Source: Xanthobacteraceae bacterium (GTDB lineage: Bacteria > Pseudomonadota > Alphaproteobacteria > Rhizobiales > Xanthobacteraceae). From it: 64,000 bases of DNA. A program made the translations under genes and the position numbers. Positions 57,082-64,000 of this stretch are shown here, piece by piece; position 1 is the stretch's first letter; every line of letters begins with the position of its first letter. The notes beneath the pieces are model-generated. The model was not told the origin of the DNA. It saw only the letters and a list, made by a program, of their open reading frames with translations, and searched no databases. The stretch is from the NCBI GenBank assembly GCA_019745775.1, contig JAIESR010000028.1, positions 107,438-171,437 on the forward strand, written 5' to 3'.

Positions 57082-57232
57082 GACCCGCCCCCGTCACACC
57101 GCCCGCAGCGTCGGCATCAGCCGCAGTGCGTTGTCGCGATCGATCGCCTTGAGCTCGGCGGCGTCGAATACGCCGCAGTTCTGCAAGCCGACGACATGCT
57201 CTTCGGTGGTCAAGTGCGGCCAGTCCGTTCCG
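57082..57232. repeat. Direct repeat, copy 1 (3' end of amidohydrolase gene)
   Basis: These 151 bases align without gaps to 59336-59486, with 11 differences (about 93% identity). The repeat covers the last 45 codons, the stop and 12 bases after it. Similarity stops sharply at both ends. The two copies enclose the LysR regulator and the TTT receptor at 58320. Confidence 0.93.
57094..57231 (-). pseudogene. C-terminal remnant of an amidohydrolase gene
   Basis: The minus strand encodes GTDWPHLTTEEH followed by the rest of a 45-residue C-terminus that is identical in protein to the end of the intact amidohydrolase at 59348, including the stop. All ten nucleotide differences within the coding part are synonymous. 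The 5' part of the gene is missing: at 57232 similarity ends and unrelated sequence leads to the LysR gene. It is therefore a truncated relic of a once-functional paralogue. Confidence 0.88.
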
Positions 57233-57263
57233 GATCGGCCTGCTAGGTTCCGGTCAGGTTACC

Positions 57264-58196
57264 TCAGCATCGACTTGAATTTGTGGGTCGCGTGATTGGG
57301 AAAATTTCGCGTGCATATTCGGCGAGCATTTCGCAGAAGGCGATGGCATAGCGCGGTCGAGGTCGTCGCCTGTCCCACAGGATGATCGAAGGTTCGCGCA
57401 GACGCTTGCCACGATACGTAACCGCGACAATTCGCAAAGAGTAGGAGTGCGTTCGCAATACTGACGGAATGATGGAAACGCCATGCCCAGCTTCCGCCAT
57501 CGCAAGCAAGGTTCGTGGATCGCGACTTTCAAGCACAATCTTCGGCTTCAGCCCTGCAAGGCGACAGGCGGCGTCGAAGGTTCTGCGAAGCACGAAATCC
57601 GAGCTGAGCAGCAGTAGCGGATGAGGCGCAAGCTGCGCGATCTCAATGCTGCTGCCCTTGCCGAGTGCCACCGAAGGCTTGGAGGCCGCCAGGATATCGA
57701 TAGATCCAAGCGGGTGACTCGCGAACCGCCGATCATCGGGCTGAAGCGCGTGAATGAGACTTTGCCCCAGGCTGATCTCGCCTCGTTCCAACATCCCCAG
57801 CATTTCGGGACCATGCGCGTCGATCAATCTCACCTGTACTTTGGGAAAGCGTCTTGCGTATCGATGTAGAAAATCCGCGAACAAACTTTCGATATTCCCC
57901 GGCGCGGCTGCCACCTTTAGCACGCCGGATTCCTCGTGCCGAAGCAACTGTGCCCGCTCGCGTACTGCGTTCGCGTGGTTCAACAGATCGCGGCAGTCGC
58001 CCAGCAACTGTTCGCCTTGGCTGGTTAACCGAAGGCGCCCTCCCGCCCGATCGAACAGTGTCAGGCCAAGCTCCTCCTCGAGATTTCTGATCTGTCTGGA
58101 CAGTGCAGGCTGTGCGATCCGCAGGCTTTGCGCAGCCCTCGAAATGGTGCCGAGCTCGGCCACAGCTACGAATGTTCGCGCCTGTCGCAGGTCCAT
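57264..58196 (-). CDS. LysR-family transcriptional regulator
   Basis: A 310-residue regulator. The N-terminal winged helix-turn-helix is DLRQARTFVAVAELGTISRAAQ followed (in separate words) by IAQPALSRQIRNLEEELG. The effector domain from about residue 90 begins VLKVAAAPGNIESLFADF. The ATG at 58196 gives the usual LysR start. It is divergent from the TTT receptor at 58320, the normal arrangement for a regulator of its neighbour. A perfect T-N11-A dyad stands 9 bases upstream of its start codon. Codon use contains more A/T third positions than neighbours, consistent with arrival from elsewhere. Confidence 0.93.
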   Translation of the reverse strand: MDLRQARTFVAVAELGTISRAAQSLRIAQPALSRQIRNLEEELGLTLFDRAGGRLRLTSQGEQLLGDCRDLLNHANAVRERAQLLRHEESGVLKVAAAPGNIESLFADFLHRYARRFPKVQVRLIDAHGPEMLGMLERGEISLGQSLIHALQPDDRRFASHPLGSIDILAASKPSVALGKGSSIEIAQLAPHPLLLLSSDFVLRRTFDAACRLAGLKPKIVLESRDPRTLLAMAEAGHGVSIIPSVLRTHSYSLRIVAVTYRGKRLREPSIILWDRRRPRPRYAIAFCEMLAEYAREIFPITRPTNSSRC

Positions 58197-58204
58197 ACCA
58201 TTTT

Positions 58205-58223
58205 CTATGCCGGATCGGCATAG
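58205..58223. promoter_or_regulatory. LysR-type operator dyad
   Basis: CTATGCCG at 58205-58212 and CGGCATAG at 58216-58223 form a perfect 8-bp inverted repeat around GAT. It fits the T-N11-A consensus of LysR-type regulators (T58208, A58220). It lies between the divergent lysR gene and the TTT receptor, 97 bases from the receptor start, the expected place for an autoregulatory and activation site. Confidence 0.7.
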
Positions 58224-58319
58224 CCGGCCAGAGCCATTTTGTATTGGATGGCCAGCGGAAGTTGTGGCCAATTTGCGTGCGTTTCACGTTCGTCAGGGCA
58301 CCAACGCTCCGGGGCATTC

Positions 58320-59303
58320 ATGAAACTTTCCCGCCGGCGAATTCTTCGTCTGGCAAGCGGTGCTGCCGCTCTGCCGCTCACGATGCGCAACGCAAGGGCA
58401 CAAGCCTATCCGACCCAACCAATCACGCTTGTGCACGGTCTTGCGCCTGGCGGGGGCGTCGACACCACCGCCCGTATCGTCGCTGACGGTTTGTCGCGGC
58501 GGCTCGGTCAGCAGGTCATCGTGCAATCCAAACCCGGCGCCTCATCCACGCTCGCCTCGGCGCAGCTCGCTCGCGCCGCGCCGGACGGCCATACCCTCGG
58601 CTTCCTGGCCAGCACCTATGCAACCGCGGCGGCGATGCACAGCAAGCTGCCATTCCGCCCGGTCGACGATTTCGCAATGCTTGGCCAGGTTATCGAGTTT
58701 CCTCTGGTGGTGGCTTCGCACGCCGACCATGCAGCCCGCAGCATCTCCGATTTGATCAAGATGGCACGGACCGCGGAGAGCCCCTTGCTCTACGGTACGC
58801 CCGGGCTGGGCTCGATTGCGCATCTGTTGGTCGAACATTTGGCGCAACAGGCAAAGTGTCAATTCCAACACGTGCCTTATCGGGGTGGGGGCGCGCAGGC
58901 CCTGACAGAGCTACTCGCCAGACGTATCGATTTCATGGTCGATCCTCCCATAATCCTGTTGGAGCACGTCAGGAACGGCACAGTGCGCATCCTCGCGGTC
59001 ACGACCGCGACACGGGTTGATGCGCTGCCTGATATTCCGGCCATTGCCGAAGCGGGATTCCCGCAGTTTGACGTGAGCGGTTGGATGGGGCTCGTGGGTC
59101 CGGCGGGCTTGCCCGAGCGTATCGTGCATCGCTTGAATTCCGCACTCGTCGATACGCTAGTGGAACCAGGCGTCGTTCAACGCATCCGTGCGCTCGGCAA
59201 TAAGCCCCGGCCCTCCACGCCGGATGAACTGAAAGCGCGAATCGCCGCCGAAATCCTCCAGTGGTCGGCGGTGATTGATGCCGCCAAAATCGAGCGTATC
59301 TGA
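58320..59303 (+). CDS. Canonical Bug-type TTT substrate-binding protein with Tat signal
   Basis: A 327-residue receptor whose export signal has a twin-arginine motif (LSRRRILRLASGAAALPL) instead of a plain Sec signal. Core motifs: YPTQPITLVHGLAPGGGVD, VQSKPGASSTLASAQLA, VPYRGGGAQALTELLA and IPAIAEAGFPQFDVSGWMG. It is divergent from the LysR gene and probably controlled by it. Both lie between the two copies of the amidohydrolase-end repeat. Confidence 0.92.
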   Translation: MKLSRRRILRLASGAAALPLTMRNARAQAYPTQPITLVHGLAPGGGVDTTARIVADGLSRRLGQQVIVQSKPGASSTLASAQLARAAPDGHTLGFLASTYATAAAMHSKLPFRPVDDFAMLGQVIEFPLVVASHADHAARSISDLIKMARTAESPLLYGTPGLGSIAHLLVEHLAQQAKCQFQHVPYRGGGAQALTELLARRIDFMVDPPIILLEHVRNGTVRILAVTTATRVDALPDIPAIAEAGFPQFDVSGWMGLVGPAGLPERIVHRLNSALVDTLVEPGVVQRIRALGNKPRPSTPDELKARIAAEILQWSAVIDAAKIERI

Positions 59304-59335
59304 TGTGCCTTCGATAGGGGGCTCGCCCAAAGCGG

Positions 59336-59486
59336 GACCCGCCCCAGTCACACCGCCCGCAGGGTCGGCATCAGCCGCAATGCGTTGTCCCGATCGATCG
59401 CCTTGAGCTCGGCGGCGTCGAACACGCCGCAGTTCTGCAAGCCGACGACATGCTCCTCGGTGGTGAGATGCGGCCAGTCGGTGCCG
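59336..59486. repeat. Direct repeat, copy 2 (within intact amidohydrolase gene)
   Basis: This is the partner of 57082-57232. It spans the last 45 codons of the amidohydrolase gene plus the stop and 12 bases beyond. Its upstream border coincides with ordinary coding sequence, so this copy is the intact one. Confidence 0.93.
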
Positions 59487-60463
59487 AACAGCATCTGCGA
59501 CACCGGCGCGACCGCGCGCAGCGCCGCCATCGGCGCGCGCTCCGGCGCCTGCGCGATGTCGTAGAAGAATTTGCGTGCCTCCGGCGAGAAGCCCTCGGGC
59601 AGGATCGGCTGGAATTCCGGGCTCTCCTTGACGCGCTTGTCGAAGCGGCGGATCAGGAACGGCATGGTGCCGCCGGCATGCGACCAGATCATCCGGACGT
59701 TCGGATAGCGCCGCGAGAAACCGCTGAACACGTACTTGGCGATCGCGCGCGTGGTGTTGGTGCCGTATTCGATGTCGGCGTCGCGCAGCCCCGGCACCAG
59801 CCGCTCGCAGCAGGGATGGCCGGTCGGATGCGTGTAGACGACGGCCCGGCGGCGGTCGAGCTCCGCGAAGATCGGCGCGAACAAGGGGTCGCCGAGGAAT
59901 TTGTCGCCGTAGTTGGTCATCAGGTAGATGCCGTCGGCCTTCAGCGTATCGAGCGCGTATTCGATCTCCTTCAGCGAGCCCTCGACGTCCGGGAACGGCA
60001 GATAGGCGAACTGGCCGAAGCGTCCGGGATGATCGCCGGCGAGCTTCGCGGCGTATTCGTTCACCGTGCGCGAGAATTTGCGCGCATCGCGGGCGTCGGG
60101 ATGGGAGAGGGCGGAGGCGCTGAGCGACATCACCGCGAGCGCGACGCCGCTCTTGTCCATGTCCTCGAGCTGCTTCGGGATGGTCGAGCGCTCGTTGAGG
60201 TAACTGCGCTTGGGGTCGACGAGATGACCGGGCGGAACGAAGTGCCGGTGCACGTCGATCCGGCCGGCATTGGCGGCGACCTTCGCGGGCGCCTGTTTGG
60301 CCGCAGGCGCTTGCGCGACCGCAGGCACGCTTGGCAGCACCGCAGAGGCCGCGACCGCCGCAAAGCCGGTGAGCAGGTCGCGCCGTGGCAGGCAGCAGAC
60401 GCAGGACTGTCCGCGGTTCAGGCCGAAGCGACGTTTCGCGTTCTGGCTCTTTTGATCGGCCAT
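59348..60463 (-). CDS. Tat-exported amidohydrolase (ACMSD-like, amidohydrolase 2 family)
   Basis: A 371-residue hydrolase or decarboxylase. The N-terminus has a Tat-like signal (CLPRRDLLTGFAAVAAS). The metal-site motif H72-x-H74 is in RIDVHRHFVPP. Further ligands lie in VVYTHPTGHPC, MIWSHAGG and the final Asp in FGTDWPH. GGGAGGA precedes ATG 60463. It is a single gene between a repeat-rich gap and the LysR/receptor module; a second, truncated copy of its 3' end lies at 57094. Confidence 0.9.
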   Translation of the reverse strand: MADQKSQNAKRRFGLNRGQSCVCCLPRRDLLTGFAAVAASAVLPSVPAVAQAPAAKQAPAKVAANAGRIDVHRHFVPPGHLVDPKRSYLNERSTIPKQLEDMDKSGVALAVMSLSASALSHPDARDARKFSRTVNEYAAKLAGDHPGRFGQFAYLPFPDVEGSLKEIEYALDTLKADGIYLMTNYGDKFLGDPLFAPIFAELDRRRAVVYTHPTGHPCCERLVPGLRDADIEYGTNTTRAIAKYVFSGFSRRYPNVRMIWSHAGGTMPFLIRRFDKRVKESPEFQPILPEGFSPEARKFFYDIAQAPERAPMAALRAVAPVSQMLFGTDWPHLTTEEHVVGLQNCGVFDAAELKAIDRDNALRLMPTLRAV

Positions 60464-60550
60464 CGATTCCTCCCGGCTGTTCTGGTGGGCCGATGCTGGG
60501 ATGTCGTCCCGCAAAGGTCAACGCCTGGTCGCTGGGGTCATCCCGTAGTT

Positions 60551-60625
60551 CGTAGGCCGGCTTGAGCGCGGCGAAAGCCGGGACGGCCGGTCCAGGGTTT
60601 CGGGTTCCCGCTCAACCCGGGCTAC
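60551..60625. repeat. Intergenic repeat family B, diverged copy 3
   Basis: It begins CGTAGGCCGGCTTGAGCGC and ends GCTCAACCCGGGCTAC, with arms inverted to each other. It shares the GCGAAA-CCGGGACGG core with copies at 43070 and 43339 but is shorter and more diverged. It lies between two genes transcribed the same way. Confidence 0.7.
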
Positions 60626-60637
60626 TGGCGCCCAGCG

Positions 60638-61621
<984 letters not shown>

Positions 61622-61861
61622 GGTGTGTCGATCCTGACCTTGGCTGACCTTGGCAGTGCGGCATAACCCGCGAAAATCGGAACGAAATTGCCGCTCCTTT
61701 TGAAGCGATTTTTGCGTGCGGGGCAAGGCCCGCCCGGGCTGCGCAAGCGTGTGACGGGTGCGGCAATGCGGCGTTGCCGGGCGCTTCGCCGGACGGGTAG
61801 ATTGTCGCCCCAAGACGCCGGCGGATGGATCGGCGGCGGCAGGGAAGCGGGAGCCAAGGAC

Positions 61862-62881
61862 ATGGATAAGCTCAGTCGCCGTGCGTTCGTTGCCGGTACC
61901 GCGCTGACGCTCGCGGGCGGCGTGCGGCCGTCGTTCGCGCAGGCGGTCGACATGGCGGCGGCCAAGAAGGAAGGCAAGGTCGTCTGGTACTGCTCGGTGC
62001 CAGTCGCGACCGCGCAGAAGGTCGCGAACATGTTCGAGAAGGAAACCGGCATCAAGGTCGAGCTGTTCCGCTCCGGCGGCTCCAACATCCTGCGCCGTTT
62101 CCAGCAGGAAGCCGACAGCGGCAAGGTGTTCGTCGACGTGCTTACCCACTCCGAGCCGGCGGCCGCGAGCGCGATGACCAAGAAGGGCCTGTTCGTTCCG
62201 TTCAAGGCTGCCGACTTCGACAAGGTGCCGGACGCGGTCAAGCATCCCGAGGGTTTTCATGTCGCGCAGCGCCTCAACGTGATGGCGATCTATGTGCGCG
62301 ACGATCTCCTGCCGGCAGCGGACCGGCCCAAGACCTGGACCGATCTCATCAACCCGAAATACAAGGGCAAGATGGTGATGGCGGACCCGTCGTTCTCGTC
62401 GCTCCTGGTGGTGATCACCGGCACGCTGGCGCGGATGCACGGCTGGAAGTATTTCGAGGGGCTGCGCAAGAACGACATCATGATGGTGCAGTCGAACCAG
62501 CAGGTCTCCGACATGATCAAGCGCGGCGAGCGCATCATGGCGGTGGCCGCCGACGCCGCCTATGTCGGCGAAGGCCGCCGGCAGGGCATGAAGATCTCGA
62601 CGCTCTATCCCGAGGACGGCACCTTCGTCATCGCGTCGCCGAGCTCGGTGGTGAAGGGATCGCCCAATCCGAACGCGGCGAAGGCGTTCGCCGAGTTTAT
62701 GCTCGGCCGTACGGTGCAGGAGCTGTTCCCGCACGAATTCCTCTATTCCGCCCGCACCGACGTGCCGGGGCCGCAGGGTTATCCGCCGCTCACCTCGCTC
62801 AAGATCATGCCGGTCGACTACGATTACATCGAGGCGGAAAGCCCGCGCATCCGCAAGCGCTTCGCGGACGTGATGCAGTAG
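61862..62881 (+). CDS. ABC transporter substrate-binding protein (iron(III)/thiamine-type, FbpA-like)
   Basis: A 339-residue exported binding protein with a Tat-like signal ([17 protein letters not shown], residues 4-20). The mature part shows class C periplasmic binding protein features: [42 protein letters not shown], and [17 protein letters not shown]. The ATG at 61862 follows AAGGA. Permease and ATPase genes are not adjacent. The ligand may be iron, a polyamine or an organic acid. Confidence 0.88.
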   Translation: MDKLSRRAFVAGTALTLAGGVRPSFAQAVDMAAAKKEGKVVWYCSVPVATAQKVANMFEKETGIKVELFRSGGSNILRRFQQEADSGKVFVDVLTHSEPAAASAMTKKGLFVPFKAADFDKVPDAVKHPEGFHVAQRLNVMAIYVRDDLLPAADRPKTWTDLINPKYKGKMVMADPSFSSLLVVITGTLARMHGWKYFEGLRKNDIMMVQSNQQVSDMIKRGERIMAVAADAAYVGEGRRQGMKISTLYPEDGTFVIASPSSVVKGSPNPNAAKAFAEFMLGRTVQELFPHEFLYSARTDVPGPQGYPPLTSLKIMPVDYDYIEAESPRIRKRFADVMQ

Positions 62882-63290
62882 GCGCCGCTCGATCGTCCGC
62901 TCATGCCCGCGCCGGTCAGGGAGAAATCCTGTCTCTCAGCCGCCGGCGCCGGGGGCAAAGCCGTCGAGCCGGTCATGCTGAACCGTGGCGTAGGGTCGCG
63001 TCGGCGCGATAAACTATGGTGCTGGCACCGGCGTCTTGCTCGGTTTTGTGGACAGACATCGCGGAACTCGGTTCCTGGTTACCTCTCCGGCCCCGCATAT
63101 GGCGGCTTTCCGACTTGCCAGCCTTGTTGCTGCCATAACCCACACGTCCCATTGTACCGCTGGGGTAAGGGGCCAGCTAAATCGCGAGCGCAAAGAAGCA
63201 AGTGTCGCAGGCACCAAGCGGCGTCAGTGCTGCAGAGGGCCAACCAACAAGAACGGCATGACGCAGCGCTCAAACTAGGAGTGTGTGAGT
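62882..63290. other. Intergenic region of unusual composition, no gene supported
   Basis: About 409 bases between the binding protein and the hypothetical gene at 63291. The part from about 63030 to 63270 is less GC-rich than neighbouring genes and lacks codon bias in all frames. Short open frames on both strands have no ribosome binding site or recognisable product. It could be debris of a mobile element, but I see no terminal repeats or transposase motif. Confidence 0.45.
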
Positions 63291-63800
63291 ATGAGTACAA
63301 GTACGAGTACGAGTAGCCAGCCAAACAGCGAATTGGGGAATTCAAAATCTTCGCGGCCGCTCTTCGGCGGCAAGCGCCGCGTCGAACCGGATCCTGGCGG
63401 CGGTGCCATCGCCGAGGCCATGCGCCGCACGGAAGCGGCGCTGGTCAAGCTCCCGCATAGCCCGTCGCTGGACGCCGCAGACGCCGGCGCGTCGGCCGAC
63501 GACAGGCGGTCCGACCCGGCGCCGTCGCCACAGGCGATCGCAGAAGAACGGGCGCAGCAGCTCGTCAACAACATCTCTTCGCAGATGCTGGGGGAGCTGC
63601 GCTCCTTGCGCGAGCAGATCGATGATCTGATGCGGGATATGAGTGAGCGCCGCGAATTGATCCGCGAGGCGATCCGGTCGCACGCCGAGTTCGCCGAGAC
63701 GGCGATCCAGCATAAGATCATCATCGCGGAGTCGGTGGCGAAGCTGCGCGCCGAATTCGAAGCGTCGCGGACACCGCTGCCGCCGGTCCGCACGCTGTAG
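63291..63800 (+). CDS. Hypothetical coiled-coil protein
   Basis: A 169-residue protein. The start is a Ser/Thr repeat (MSTSTSTSSQPNS) encoded by a hexanucleotide-like AGTACR repeat. A basic Pro/Gly-rich part follows, then from about residue 80 a long charged helix (EERAQQLVNNISSQML, LRSLREQIDDLMRDM, LIREAIRSHAEFAE) with coiled-coil heptads. AGGAG lies 8 bases before the ATG at 63291. No family was recognised; structure suggests a self-associating cytoplasmic protein. Confidence 0.65.
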   Translation: MSTSTSTSSQPNSELGNSKSSRPLFGGKRRVEPDPGGGAIAEAMRRTEAALVKLPHSPSLDAADAGASADDRRSDPAPSPQAIAEERAQQLVNNISSQMLGELRSLREQIDDLMRDMSERRELIREAIRSHAEFAETAIQHKIIIAESVAKLRAEFEASRTPLPPVRTL

Positions 63801-63811
63801 CACATGAAAAT

Positions 63812-63839
63812 CGGTGGTCTGCGCATGTGCAGACCACCG
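63812..63839. terminator. Terminator-like hairpin after the hypothetical gene
   Basis: An 11-bp perfect stem (63812-63822 with 63829-63839) and a 6-base loop, 12 bases after the stop at 63800. There is no T-tract after it, so it may stop transcription weakly or protect the mRNA end. Confidence 0.5.
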
Positions 63840-63924
63840 GAGGGACCGCCTGCCGGAAACCGGCGCGTATTGCCGGGCGCTGCTCCGGAAGCGCTTTGCT
63901 TTGCGGGATGGCGGCGAGTGGAAA

Positions 63925-64000
63925 TGGTCGGAGCGCCGAGATTCGAACTCGGGACCCCCAGTCCCCCAGACTGGTGCGCTAACCGGGCTGCGCTACGCTC
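63925..64000 (-). tRNA. tRNA-Pro (anticodon GGG), 5' end clipped by the window
   Basis: The reverse complement folds as a cloverleaf: D-stem GCGC/GCGC, anticodon stem CCAGT/ACTGG with loop CTGGGGG (anticodon GGG), T-stem CCGAG/CTCGG with TTCGAAT loop, and acceptor 3' arm CGCTCCG followed by A and an encoded CCA. The first two bases of the 5' acceptor arm fall beyond base 64000. tRNA-Pro near ihfA-merR is conserved in related genomes. Confidence 0.95.

Noticed and set aside
62882..63290. Insertion sequence remnant
   Set aside because: No inverted termini, target duplication or transposase motif could be identified, so it is reported only as an atypical gap.
63291..63320. Hexanucleotide-like AGTACR repeat as a phase-variation tract
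   Set aside because: The unit length is a multiple of three and only a few imperfect copies exist, so changes would not shift the frame.

Overview
The window is GC-rich bacterial chromosome from an alphaproteobacterium, most likely Hyphomicrobiales (Bradyrhizobium / Rhodopseudomonas / Pseudolabrys-like Nitrobacteraceae or Xanthobacteraceae). This rests on three things: the gene order glyA-nrdR ... ribD-ribE-ribH-nusB-thiL ... hppA ... bamE-cytochrome chaperone-DUF177-plsX-fabH ... ihfA-merR ... tRNA-Pro; the abundance of tripartite tricarboxylate transporter (TTT/Bug) receptors; and intergenic palindromic repeats of the kind common in that group. No CRISPR array, rRNA, intact insertion sequence or phage gene was seen.

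Layout. 1-2381: the end of a gluconate-2-dehydrogenase-like operon (GMC flavoprotein plus subunit 3). 2498-5044: a cupin protein, then glyA and nrdR. 5048-25039: an accessory block of about 20 kb with six TTT receptors, two isochorismatase-like hydrolases, a class II aldolase, a D-2-hydroxyacid dehydrogenase, a cupin, a GrdB-like protein, msrB, three paralogous exported methyltransferase-like proteins, a membrane-anchored subtilisin and a sulfatase. 25111-32450: riboflavin/thiamine operon (ribD, ribE, ribH, nusB, thiL) into which a His-rich methyltransferase, an alpha/beta hydrolase and an antisense secreted hydrolase have been placed. 32470-35063: FMN hydroxy-acid oxidase and an MFS permease. 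35317-37449: hppA with a clear terminator. 37604-39119: another TTT receptor and a VOC protein. 39138-43046: bamE, the ubiquinol-cytochrome c chaperone, DUF177, plsX and fabH. 43047-47818: a copper-handling island (small Met/Cys-rich exported protein, HMA-DsbD-like-cupredoxin fusion, CopA ATPase). 47963-48911: ihfA and a MerR regulator. 48946-63800: a second accessory block (TauD-like dioxygenase, TTT receptor, c-type cytochrome proteins, molybdenum hydroxylase subunit, LysR plus TTT receptor, amidohydrolase, aldo/keto reductase, iron-type ABC binding protein). 63925-64000: tRNA-Pro(GGG), clipped by the window edge.

How it fits together. A colinear housekeeping backbone is interrupted by catabolic and transport modules. 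The accessory genes look like scavenging modules: a high-affinity periplasmic receptor next to hydrolases and oxidoreductases for organic acids or amides. Nine TTT receptors are present without any TctA/TctB membrane subunit, so they must use permeases encoded elsewhere or act as sensors.

Most unusual points: three exported Rossmann methyltransferase-like proteins with a shared beta-rich tail; a 151-bp direct repeat of the amidohydrolase 3' end flanking a LysR-receptor module, in which every coding difference is synonymous; a copper island with a three-domain fusion protein between fabH and ihfA; and a methyltransferase with 27 histidines in its first 52 residues inside the riboflavin operon.
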